The notes beneath the pieces were generated by a model that saw only the letters and a program-made list of their open reading frames with translations, was not told the DNA's origin and did no database searches. Both the position numbers and the translations under genes were made by a program. 11,331 nucleotides of DNA, taken from assembly GCA_030428695.1 (NCBI GenBank), contig JAUIEM010000334.1:1-11331 (forward strand). Direction: 5' to 3'. Positions 1 through 7,126 of the stretch are shown here, one piece after another. This DNA comes from a bacterium. Its GTDB lineage: Bacteria > Planctomycetota > J058 > JAJDCP01. Within the stretch, counting starts at the first letter, position 1. Every line of letters starts with the position of its first letter.

Positions 1-442
1 CGTTCGGGATGAGCGTCCGGCCGACCAGGGCGTCGGGCTCGTAGAAGGCCGCGCTGTCGTGGAGCTCGCAGGCGGTCATGCCGGTCGAGCCCGGCGCGAT
101 CTCGGGCGAGGCGGACCAAGGGACGTCCTCGTAGAGCGCCGCGCCGTGGCCGGCGACCCAGAGGCGCTCGGGACCGCTGCGCGGGTGGTAGCCGCCGCGC
201 ACGAGGAGGTCGTTCTCGACCAGGGCCCCGCCCTCGCGCCGCTCCTCGACCTTGAAGGCCACGCCCGGCGCGCCGTCGCCGAGGGCCGCCTGCACGGCCC
301 GGCGGATCTGCGCGTAGAACGACTCCTGCGCCTCGTTGTAGTCGGCGTCCGCCAGCGGCACGCCTTGCTGGAGCACCGTCTGGACGTAGCGCTTCCGCTC
401 GTCGTAGAGCCTGCGGGAGATGTTGGCCGTGCTCGAACCCAC
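1..442 (-). CDS. DUF6519-like tail-cluster protein, N-terminal 147 residues only
   Basis: This reading frame enters from the left edge and starts at a GTG (442-440). The visible N-terminus is GSSTANISRRLYDERKRYV, followed by a stretch containing LQQGVPLADADYNE. That resembles the opening of DUF6519-type proteins, which often begin with a Y-x-x-x-K-x-Y, LQQGV, DADWNE pattern and occur in phage-tail-like clusters; the family assignment is from memory. The start is well supported: a GAGGAG Shine-Dalgarno (about 449-454) sits 6-7 nt upstream and overlaps the TGA of the preceding gene, leaving a gap of only about 10 nt. It is the most downstream gene visible in the baseplate operon and is probably a structural or fibre-associated component. 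The C-terminus lies outside the window, so length and later domains are unknown. Confidence 0.75.
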   Translation of the reverse strand, partial: MGSSTANISRRLYDERKRYVQTVLQQGVPLADADYNEAQESFYAQIRRAVQAALGDGAPGVAFKVEERREGGALVENDLLVRGGYHPRSGPERLWVAGHGAALYEDVPWSASPEIAPGSTGMTACELHDSAAFYEPDALVGRTLIPN

Positions 443-452
443 GCGGGTCTCC

Positions 453-1064
453 TCAGAAGATGAGCTGGATGAAGCGCACCAGACGGATCGTCTCGTCCTT
501 CCAGATCGCCGGGTGGTTGATGGCGTCGACCATCAGGCCGGAGTCCTTCTCCGGGGTGGCCGTACCCCCGAAGAGGCCCTGTTCGCGGATGAAGCGGCCG
601 TTCGCGCCGGCGTCGTCGTAGTCGAAGGTCGTCTTGACGAGCAGCGTCGGCGTCACCCGGTCCACGGGCTGCCCGTCGTCGTCGAGGTAGGTGATCGAGT
701 CGGGGGCCTTGCGATAGTGCTCGGTGACGAGCCGCGTCTGGCCGAAGTCGGGCTTGTCGATGGCGCCCGTGTCCCACTCGGCGAGCCCCTCGCCGATGGC
801 GTGGTAGAGGATCCCGCCGGCGAAGGTGTGCTCGTTGGCCATAAGCCCCGCGAGCAGGACCGGCAGCGTGCCGACGATGAGGTTGTCCCGGAGCGTCGTT
901 GCTTCGACGAGGACCTCACGGCCGTCGGGCAGGCGCCGGTAGATTTCGTCCCGGAAGCGGCCCTGGACGGCGCCAGCAGCGTCGTAGCGCTCGGTCACAC
1001 GACCCGCCCGGGCGAGCTCGGCCCGCCGCCGGTCGATGGGTCTGCCAGCGTCGTCCCGCGTCAT
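453..1064 (-). CDS. conserved tail-cluster protein of unknown function, 203 aa
   Basis: The ATG at 1064-1062 overlaps the TGA of the upstream tail gene by one base (TGATG), so translation is probably coupled. The frame is open further upstream, but that extension lies inside the preceding gene and looks like a shadow. The first 50 residues are charged. Residues 60-100 are hydrophobic and glycine-rich (NLIVGTLPVLLAGLMANEHT, then GGILYHAIGEG). The C-terminal half has TPTLLVKTTFDYD, FIREQGLFGG (158-167) and ends in ETIRLVRFIQLIF. The I-x-E-x-GLF pattern followed by a hydrophobic strand recalls the N-terminal particle-binding region of P2 gpH-like and collar-fibre proteins. I regard that as a weak resemblance, not an assignment. 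There is no signal peptide. Context makes it a structural, fibre-attachment or assembly protein. Confidence 0.8.
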   Translation of the reverse strand: MTRDDAGRPIDRRRAELARAGRVTERYDAAGAVQGRFRDEIYRRLPDGREVLVEATTLRDNLIVGTLPVLLAGLMANEHTFAGGILYHAIGEGLAEWDTGAIDKPDFGQTRLVTEHYRKAPDSITYLDDDGQPVDRVTPTLLVKTTFDYDDAGANGRFIREQGLFGGTATPEKDSGLMVDAINHPAIWKDETIRLVRFIQLIF

Positions 1065-2812
1065 CAGTTGTCTCGCCACCGATCGGTCGCCAAGGGAGCG
1101 CCCCCCGCCACGTAAGGGCTGTTCGACGTGCGCCCCGGGTCGTTCGTGACCAGCCAGCCCAGCCCCTTTGCTGCCGGCTCGACATCCCGGGTGATCCACG
1201 TTCCGAAAGTGCGGGCCACACCCCCCGCGGGGACCTGCTCGCGCTCGTCGGCCCAGAGGTCGGCGGCCGGCCCCGAGAAGGGGGCGAGATGGAGGCGGTT
1301 GGCGAGGCGGTCGGTCCGGTTGGCCAGGAGCCACCGGCCGCGCGCGTCCACAGGCTCGCGGTCCACGCGCCGGTCAAGGCGGTCGGACCAGGCGTCGAGG
1401 GCGTAGTCGACCGGGGTCGCCGTCCGGAAGCGGCTGTTGGAGCGCCGGTGCGGGTCGTTGGCGAACAGCCATCGGAGCCGGCGGGCGTCCTCGACGTAGA
1501 CCTCGTCCTCGACCTCGATGCAGTCCCACCAGACGTCGCCGCAGGCCACGCCGGGCGCCGCCGCGCGGAAGCGGCTGTTCGAGAGGCGGGTCTCGTCGTT
1601 GGCGTAGAGCCAGCAGAGGTCGTAGACCCGCTCGAGCCGGGGCCGCTCGGTGATGACGGTGCGATGCCGCTCGTCCAGCCGGTCGCGGTCGTAGGTCTCC
1701 TCGTAGCGACAGTCGAGGAAGATGGGCCGCCCCTCGGCGCAGGCCGGGGTGAGCCGCGGGAGCACCCGGGCGAGCTTCTCGACCACCCAGCGGGGCAGGC
1801 ACTCCTCGCAGGGGATCTGGAAGAACACGCCGAAGCGGCCCCAGGAGTAGAGCCCGCCTGGCGAGCCGTCGATGACGTAGGCTGTGGGGTCGTCCGGCAG
1901 GCCCGCCCGCGAGCGCCAGGGGGCCGAGAGATTGGCCACCCGGCGGTCCTCGTGGTTGGCGACGAGGATGTTGTCGCACCAGTCGTCGACCCCGACCGGA
2001 AAGCCGGTGATGCTCCGGGCCTTGGCTCCGATCGCCGCGGCGGTCCCCTTGAGCCGGTAGACCTCGACCTGCCGCTTGATCTCCTCACGCTGCTGCGGGA
2101 TCGACAGCTCACGATTGAGCTCGAGGCCGACGAGGGCCGCGATGTGCGAGAGGTTCCGGGCGCAGGTCTCGTCGACGTCGTGCTGCCTGGGCAGGCAGTC
2201 GATCAGCCCGCGGGCGAGATCGAGCTCCCCGCCAAAGATCTTGAGGAAGCGCGCCAGCTGGCCCTTGGCGGTGCGCCCGTCCTCGTCGAGGTTGAACCAC
2301 TCGCCGCTCGCCGGGTCCTGCTGCCGCTCCAGGGCCAGCTTGCCGGTCCCGCCCCGCTCGAGCTTCTTGTCGGCGATCAGGTAGAGCTCGGGGAGCAGCG
2401 CCATGAGCCTGGCGCCGAAGTAGCCGGTCTCCACCGGGATGATCGAGCCGCGGGCGCGCGGGAGCGCGACCCACTCGCCGGTGTCGGCGCGGAGGGAGAA
2501 GACGGTGTAGTAGGTGCAGGCGCAGGCCGGAAGGTCGAGATCTGTGAAGCGGCCGGCCTCGGCTGGGCCGTCGACCAGGACCATCCCGTCGTCCGGCCCC
2601 TCGGGGAAGGCGAGGAAGCGCCGGACGAGCCGGACGCGCGCGACCCGCTCGGGCTCCGGGGGCGCCTCCCAGGCAACCACGACCTGCGGCCCCTCGAAGC
2701 CCCGCCTGAGCGCGAGCGAGCGGACGACGTATCGTTCCAGACCAGCCGCCTCGGAAGCCGGCCGCGAGTAGTCGGAGAAGAGGTCGGGGACGGGCCTGGA
2801 CTCACACTCCAT
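1064..2812 (-). CDS. P2 gpI-type phage tail protein with FN3-like N-terminus and C-terminal WLxxND repeats
   Basis: This 582-aa protein starts at ATG 2812-2810, overlapping the upstream zinc-ribbon gene by 11 nt. Residues 10-16 are DLFSDYS, a motif shared with the N-terminus of the FN3 protein two genes upstream. Residues about 42-115 look like a fibronectin type III fold (VVVAWEAPP, RLVRR, TYYTVFSLRADTGEW). Residues about 185-280 match the P2 gpI / TIGR02242-type tail domain, with FLKIFGGELD, LIDCLPRQHDVD, LSHIAALVGLELNRELS and a YRLKGTAAAI segment; in P2 and T4-like systems this protein family links baseplate wedge to fibre. The C-terminal third carries four copies of a roughly 30-residue unit, W-L-x-x-N-[D]-x(4)-[S/A]-N, closing with D-x-W-x-D, at about 401, 448, 494 and 553, plus a degenerate ILVANHEDRRVAN at 282. 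The tail-domain call is confident; the role of the repeats is unknown. Confidence 0.88.
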   Translation of the reverse strand: MECESRPVPDLFSDYSRPASEAAGLERYVVRSLALRRGFEGPQVVVAWEAPPEPERVARVRLVRRFLAFPEGPDDGMVLVDGPAEAGRFTDLDLPACACTYYTVFSLRADTGEWVALPRARGSIIPVETGYFGARLMALLPELYLIADKKLERGGTGKLALERQQDPASGEWFNLDEDGRTAKGQLARFLKIFGGELDLARGLIDCLPRQHDVDETCARNLSHIAALVGLELNRELSIPQQREEIKRQVEVYRLKGTAAAIGAKARSITGFPVGVDDWCDNILVANHEDRRVANLSAPWRSRAGLPDDPTAYVIDGSPGGLYSWGRFGVFFQIPCEECLPRWVVEKLARVLPRLTPACAEGRPIFLDCRYEETYDRDRLDERHRTVITERPRLERVYDLCWLYANDETRLSNSRFRAAAPGVACGDVWWDCIEVEDEVYVEDARRLRWLFANDPHRRSNSRFRTATPVDYALDAWSDRLDRRVDREPVDARGRWLLANRTDRLANRLHLAPFSGPAADLWADEREQVPAGGVARTFGTWITRDVEPAAKGLGWLVTNDPGRTSNSPYVAGGAPLATDRWRDN

Positions 2813-3374
2813 GCTCGGAGAGCCTCGCCAGGTAGCGCTCGATCTTGGCCTCCTTGATCGCCTCGGCCTCGGTCACCAGGGTCTCGATGAGGGCCTGGAC
2901 CTCGGCCCGTCGCTCCTCGTCGAACTCAAGCGGGCCCATCGCCTCGAGGAGCGCGTCGCCGTGCTTGCGCAGCGTCTCGAAGTTGGCGTGCCAGCGGGTG
3001 ACGAAGCGCTTGCGCTTGCGTTCGGCACGGGTGAGGGGGCGGCTCGCCCCGAGCCCGATGCCCGTCGCGGCCGGCGAGACCTGCCGAGAGCGGCCCGAGC
3101 CGCAGCCGGGGCAGACGATGGCCACCTTGCCGTCGGCGCGGGCGGTGAACTCCCGCGTGCAGTCCACACAGCGGAAGCGAGCGGAGGGAACGGAGCCGGC
3201 CGGTTCGAGGACGATCGCCCCCTGTTCCTGCCGGACCCGCATCCCCCCCTCGCGGTCCACCGGGTCGCGGCAGAGTCCCCCGCAGCCCGGACACTTCGCC
3301 ACCGCCGTCGCCTTGCCGTTACGGAAGGCGGCGAACTCGGTGAGGCACCGGGCGCAGGTGAACTCGAGCCGCAC
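2802..3374 (-). CDS. double zinc-ribbon protein in the baseplate operon, 190 aa
   Basis: The start is GTG 3374-3372, preceded by a very strong Shine-Dalgarno (TAGGAGG) whose TAG is the stop codon of the upstream FN3 gene. Two successive four-cysteine knuckle pairs are visible: C7-x2-C10 with C28-x2-C31, and C69-x2-C72 with C88-x2-C91. Each has a short spacer and the same layout (CxxC, then a basic/aromatic F-x-A-x-x-[ND]GK stretch, then CPGCG), so the two ribbons look like an internal duplication. The remainder (about 110-190) is strongly charged and probably helical or coiled coil, including a RAERKRKRF basic patch and long E/A-rich segments. It could be an assembly chaperone, a zinc-stabilised structural piece, or a nucleic-acid-binding regulator. 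I know of no named family that fits. Its last codons overlap the next gene by 11 nt. Confidence 0.85.
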   Translation of the reverse strand: MRLEFTCARCLTEFAAFRNGKATAVAKCPGCGGLCRDPVDREGGMRVRQEQGAIVLEPAGSVPSARFRCVDCTREFTARADGKVAIVCPGCGSGRSRQVSPAATGIGLGASRPLTRAERKRKRFVTRWHANFETLRKHGDALLEAMGPLEFDEERRAEVQALIETLVTEAEAIKEAKIERYLARLSEHGV

Positions 3375-3384
3375 GGGTCGCCTC

Positions 3385-4671
3385 CTACGCGTCGGCCAGC
3401 GCCTTGATGGCCGTGGGCTGGCCCGGGTCGTCAGCCGTGGTCGGCCTGGTGGGCGTGTCCCACAGGGTCGTGCCGATCTTCGAGACCACGGCGTAGGAGT
3501 AGGTCGAGCAGTTGACCGGCGCGGGCACCTCCTCCACCGGCACCCGGTTCGGAGCGCCCTCGCTGTCGCTGAAGCTCGGCGTGCCGATGGTCTCGAGGTT
3601 GATCTTCTTGGCGCCGGTCGGCACGAACTTCGGTCCGTTCGAGCGCATCAGGTCGTAGCCGTCGAGCAGCCCGCCGCCGGCGAGCAGGTCGTCCCAGAAC
3701 AGGCTGACCCGGCGGTTGCCCGCCTCGGTCTTCACGCCGGTCGGGATCGGCGGCATGACGGTCACGGGGACGCCGCGGGCGAGGCCCAGGTTCGGGGTCG
3801 CCTCGCCATCCTTCGGGATGAGGTAGACCGACATCGGCCGGCCGAAGCCCGCCTCGTCGAAGCGGTCGACGTTGAACTGCGTCTCTCCGGGCGACCAGCT
3901 CCCGAGCAGCTCCACCGCCGGATCGCTGATGATGGCATCGGCCTTCGCGTAGTCGGGGTGCGGAAGCTCCCCCGAGAGCGCGTAGACGTCGCCGCCGGCG
4001 TAGTCCTCGAGCTGGGTGGCGTAGGAGACGCCGATCACCTTGTCGGCCGTAGCCGGCGTGTCGTGGATCGTGATCAGGCCGAGCGACGAGTCGGCCCAGT
4101 CGTAGTCGACGCCGAGATTCAGGGGCGCCATGTCGTTCGCCGTCCGCACGGCCGCCCCGGCCTCGATGTCGATGTTCAGGTCGTGGGCGAGCTCCAGCGT
4201 GGAGCCCACCACGCTCGCGATCTCGGCGAAGGTGAAGCCGCCGTCGATCGGGTTCTCGATCAGCACCTTCTGGCCGGGGGCGAAGCCATCCGGGTCGCTC
4301 ACCGGGAGCTGACGGCTGCCGAAGGCGGTGGCCGCAGCGACGGTCGACTCGGCCCCGGCCGGGGCGCCGAAGTCACTCGCTCCGTACACCGCCTCGGTCC
4401 CCACGATCACCGGGTCGTAGGTGAGGTCGGCCTGGATGTCCCCCTCGCCGGCCGGCCCCTTGACCAGCACCCCGTCGAGGGAGTCCTCGTTCTGGGTCGG
4501 GTTGGCGAAGTTGACGGTGATCACCGTCCGGCCGCGGGGGAGCTCCCCGCCGGCGTCGTCCTGGACCGCAGTCGCCTGCTTCCCTGCGAAGGAAACCGGC
4601 TTCGGCGCCAGGCGGTCGAGCGGCGGGTGGGCCGCCGCCGATTCCGAGTAGTTGCTGAACAGATCTGCCAT
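3385..4671 (-). CDS. FN3-domain baseplate-operon structural protein
   Basis: The start chosen is ATG 4671-4669, because AAAAGGAG lies 7-8 nt upstream; this gives 428 aa. A GTG at 4773 in the same frame, with its own AGGAG, would add 34 residues rich in W, R and L, so the longer form cannot be excluded. The protein begins MADLFSNYS, sharing DLFSxYS with the gpI-type protein downstream. Residues 45-300 are beta-rich and acidic, with motifs such as TVITVNFANPTQNED, VGVDYDWADSSLGLITIHD and a PGQKVLIENP segment (132-141). Residues about 308-412 read as a fibronectin type III module (PPIPTGVKTEAGNRRVSLFW, LLDGYDLMRSN, YSYAVVSKIG). No signal peptide or membrane helix is seen in the 428-aa form. Position directly after gpJ suggests a baseplate or spike-peripheral protein; the exact role is inferred. 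Confidence 0.85.
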   Translation of the reverse strand: MADLFSNYSESAAAHPPLDRLAPKPVSFAGKQATAVQDDAGGELPRGRTVITVNFANPTQNEDSLDGVLVKGPAGEGDIQADLTYDPVIVGTEAVYGASDFGAPAGAESTVAAATAFGSRQLPVSDPDGFAPGQKVLIENPIDGGFTFAEIASVVGSTLELAHDLNIDIEAGAAVRTANDMAPLNLGVDYDWADSSLGLITIHDTPATADKVIGVSYATQLEDYAGGDVYALSGELPHPDYAKADAIISDPAVELLGSWSPGETQFNVDRFDEAGFGRPMSVYLIPKDGEATPNLGLARGVPVTVMPPIPTGVKTEAGNRRVSLFWDDLLAGGGLLDGYDLMRSNGPKFVPTGAKKINLETIGTPSFSDSEGAPNRVPVEEVPAPVNCSTYSYAVVSKIGTTLWDTPTRPTTADDPGQPTAIKALADA

Positions 4672-4806
4672 GTCGTCACTCCTTTTCGATGACGGAAGCG
4701 CGAGAAGCTCTCGCGTCCACAGAACGAGGCGCGCGAGCCACCTCCGAATCCACTCCACGAGCCGCTGCCACACGCAGTCCGCTCCTGCCGCCCAGGCTTC
4801 TTCCGG

Positions 4807-6549
4807 CTATCCGCATCGCCTCGTCCCTCGGCTGCCGCCCGCGAGCCCGAGCCGAACGCTGCCGCGAACCATCACCTCGTCCGGGGCGAGCGGCACGTTG
4901 CCCAGGTAGGCGCTCGTCACGAAGGTCGCCCGGTCTCCGGGTCGCATCGGCACGGCGCCCGCCTTGATCTCGAAGGAGACCTGGGCGCGGTCGGCGACGT
5001 AGGGCACATCAAGGCGCCCCCGCGCGGCTTGGATCCCGGACGCGGCGCCGCGGACGGAGAACTCGGTCGGCGACATGAAGGTCGCCGTCCAGGTCTCCCG
5101 CACGGCGGTCGGTCCAACGGTCACCGGGTCGAAGGTTGCGTCGCCGCTCCAGACCTCGAGCTTCGGGGCCGGCCGGCGGGTCACCTTCGAGAGATCGACG
5201 TGATCGACGCCGTCCACGCCATCGATCAGGGCGTAGAGGTCGGAGAGGAACACGCCGCGGCCGAAGTCGACGAACTGCCCGTCGAGCAGGAAGTAGCGGT
5301 CGAGCTCGTCGAGGAAGGCCTGCTCGACCTCGGCCTGGACGAAGGTCGGTCCGATGAAGACGGCGCCGTCGATGTCGACCTCGACGTACTCGGCGTCGGC
5401 CAGGTCGAGGCAGGTCCCGGCCATCTTCATGGCCTCGAGGCGCGCGTGGAGGCGGTCGCGGAGGTCGGCGCTCATCTGCCCGCCGCCTTCGGGGACCACG
5501 TGGATCGTCACACCGCAGCAGCACCCGCCCTCAGCGCCGACGCCGAGCAGGGCGCGAGCCCGGGCGATGCCGGGGAAGTCCTCGGCCAGGATCTCAAAGT
5601 CCTCGAGCGTGACCGCCCGCCCCATCGCGCGAAGCGTGCGCGGCCCCTGCCGCTTGGCGTCCTCGATCGACTGGCGCTCCTCGCCCCCCGAGGCGGCCAG
5701 GGGGTTGGTCACCTCGACCGTGAGCGGGCTCCCGCGGTGGGTCAGCACGCTGACGACGGTTCGGATCGTCCCCGCGCCGACGTTGCCCCGGGCGCCGCCG
5801 CCCACGCGGTAGACGGCCCGGATCGAGGCACCGGCTGCCGGGATGCGGCCCTGGGCGTTGTCGCCGAAGAAGACCGTGAGCCGGTCCTGTTCGTCGCGCT
5901 GGACGTAGTAGTGCCGGTCACGGGCGCCGGTACGCACGAAGCTGTCGACCTCGGTCCAGGTCTCCTCGCCGGCCCCCTCGTCGATCAGGACCTGCAGCGT
6001 GCCGTCGACGATCGGCGCTCCCCGTAGCTGGACCCGCTGGAACGGCGTCCCGTCGGAGCGACCGGCGATCTCCTCCTCGGTCTTGCCTTCCGCTGCGCTC
6101 ACGGACCCCTCGGTCTCGCCGGCCGGGATGACCAGGTCCGCGACCGTCTCAAGGTCGACGGGGCCCTCGCTCGACTCGGCCGCGGTCGCGAGCCGCGTCC
6201 CCGCTGGGATCAGCACGTCCTCGGGGAAGACCTGCGGCAGCGTGAACACCACGTCGGCGCTCGCCGGCACGGCGCTCCGCAGCTCGTAGTCGATGAGCTT
6301 GAGGAGGTTGATGACGCTCTGCCGCTTGATCGCCGTCGGCAGGAAAGCCTCGGCGGCGGCGCGGTCGATGTAGTAGTGGAGCCCGTCGGCGACGAAGGCG
6401 AGCAGCTCGATCAGGACGATCCCGAAGTCGGTCGGATTGTGATCCGTCCACTCCTCCGTGTAGAAGGGGATGGCCCGGACCATGTCGTCCCGGATCGCCT
6501 CGTAGTCGCGCGAGGTGTAGTCGATGGGCGGGACCCGGACGGCCGTCAT
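4807..6549 (-). CDS. baseplate protein J-like (P2 gpJ / Mu gp47 / T4 gp6 family)
   Basis: The product is 580 aa; its ATG (6549-6547) overlaps the TGA of the gp25 gene in an ATGA. The N-terminus has the family opening (IDYTSRDYEAIRDDMV, then HNPTDFGIVLIELLAFVAD at 37-55 and YYIDRAAAEAFLPTAIKR at 59-76). The core has the typical FFGDNAQGRIPAAGASIRA, YRVGGGARGNVGAGTI at 227-262, the NPLAASGGEERQSIEDAK segment at 282-299 and RAVTLEDFEILAEDF at 311-325. This family forms the inner baseplate wedge of contractile particles. It is longer than P2 gpJ (about 300 aa) and nearer to gp47/eCIS-type lengths, with about 120 extra C-terminal residues after the usual DGVDGVDHV region. A CCC triplet at 343-345 is unusual. 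The stop is TAG at 4809-4807. Highly confident. Confidence 0.95.
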   Translation of the reverse strand: MTAVRVPPIDYTSRDYEAIRDDMVRAIPFYTEEWTDHNPTDFGIVLIELLAFVADGLHYYIDRAAAEAFLPTAIKRQSVINLLKLIDYELRSAVPASADVVFTLPQVFPEDVLIPAGTRLATAAESSEGPVDLETVADLVIPAGETEGSVSAAEGKTEEEIAGRSDGTPFQRVQLRGAPIVDGTLQVLIDEGAGEETWTEVDSFVRTGARDRHYYVQRDEQDRLTVFFGDNAQGRIPAAGASIRAVYRVGGGARGNVGAGTIRTVVSVLTHRGSPLTVEVTNPLAASGGEERQSIEDAKRQGPRTLRAMGRAVTLEDFEILAEDFPGIARARALLGVGAEGGCCCGVTIHVVPEGGGQMSADLRDRLHARLEAMKMAGTCLDLADAEYVEVDIDGAVFIGPTFVQAEVEQAFLDELDRYFLLDGQFVDFGRGVFLSDLYALIDGVDGVDHVDLSKVTRRPAPKLEVWSGDATFDPVTVGPTAVRETWTATFMSPTEFSVRGAASGIQAARGRLDVPYVADRAQVSFEIKAGAVPMRPGDRATFVTSAYLGNVPLAPDEVMVRGSVRLGLAGGSRGTRRCG

Positions 6550-6980
6550 CGCGTCCCCTCCCCGGCGCCTTGCAGGTAGAAGGGGAAGACCAGGTTCCCC
6601 GCGACGTTGGTGCGGATGATCCGGAACTGGACGCCAATCTCGACTCGGCCGAGGTGGCGCTCGCTATGGACCACCGTGACCGGCCCGACGATCACCCGCT
6701 TCTCCCAGCGCTCGATCGCCTGGCGGACGTAGTGCTCGACGAGCGTGTCGATGGTCGAGTCGTTCGGCGCGAACACGATCTGGTGGAGCCGGGAGCCGAA
6801 GTCGCGGCGCATGACCCGGGACCCGATCGGCGTCCCGAGGATCTGGCGGATCGACTCCTTGACGTGCTCGACCCCCTCGGACTCCGAGAGGGACGCGCTC
6901 GTCCCGGTGCCGCCCTTCCGCTTGGTGATGGCGAACGGGAAGCGCCACCCCTTGCCGAGGATGTCGACGTTCACCGCCAC
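6546..6980 (-). CDS. gp25-like baseplate wedge protein (GPW/gp25 family)
   Basis: This 144-aa protein matches the small GPW/gp25 baseplate wedge family in length and pattern: DILGKGWRFPF at 6-16, then EHVKESIRQILGTPIGSRVMRRDFG at about 38-62 and HQIVFAPND near 66-74. T4 gp25 and P2 gpW nucleate sheath assembly at the inner baseplate, next to the gp6/gpJ proteins, which agrees with the ATGA overlap with the gpJ-like gene. The start is GTG 6980-6978; GGGAG lies about 10 nt upstream, which is a modest site. A second GTG two codons in overlaps the stop of an 11-codon ATG reading frame immediately upstream (MRMAGAGDLWR), so the exact start is uncertain by two residues. It is the first tail gene visible on this strand. 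Confidence 0.93.
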   Translation of the reverse strand: MAVNVDILGKGWRFPFAITKRKGGTGTSASLSESEGVEHVKESIRQILGTPIGSRVMRRDFGSRLHQIVFAPNDSTIDTLVEHYVRQAIERWEKRVIVGPVTVVHSERHLGRVEIGVQFRIIRTNVAGNLVFPFYLQGAGEGTR

Positions 6981-7106
6981 AGATCGCCCGCTCCCGCCAT
7001 GCGCATGCCCCTGGACCGCGGGCTCCGCCTCCGGGCAAGGAACGACCCCTACCGGGAGGGAGCCCCGCTACCGAAAGGGCATGGGGGGCGAGAGGCGGGG
7101 ACAGAC

Positions 7107-7126
7107 CCCCGAGATCGGAACTCGGG
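7107..7126 (-). terminator. hairpin directly after the DisA_N gene stop, possible terminator
   Basis: Read on the minus strand, the TGA of the DisA_N gene (7129-7127) is followed at once by a CCCGAG / CTCGGG stem with a 7-nt loop. Only a weak T-poor tail (GGTCTGTCC) follows, so it may be a rho-dependent or partial terminator, or an mRNA 3' end stabiliser. It would separate DisA_N transcription from the baseplate operon. The rest of the 6981-7126 gap shows no clear promoter that I can identify. Confidence 0.35.

Noticed and set aside
1065..1334. Ninety-residue upstream extension of the 203-aa gene
   Set aside because: It lies wholly inside the gpI-type gene, is R/G/P-rich, and the ATG at 1064 forms a TGATG overlap with the preceding stop.
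899..2857. A 652-codon plus-strand open frame opposite the gpI-type tail gene
   Set aside because: Its residue content (V/G/E/R/P-rich without motifs) is that of an antisense shadow in GC-rich DNA. The minus-strand frame has clear domain matches and coupled starts.
2845..4692. A 615-codon plus-strand open frame spanning the zinc-ribbon and FN3 genes
   Set aside because: It covers two well-supported minus-strand genes and has no recognisable domain; long shadows are expected at this GC content.
6947..7013. Eleven-codon ATG reading frame (MRMAGAGDLWR) just upstream of the gp25 start as a leader peptide
   Set aside because: Its stop overlaps the second GTG of gp25, but nothing else supports translation, and short frames like this are common here.
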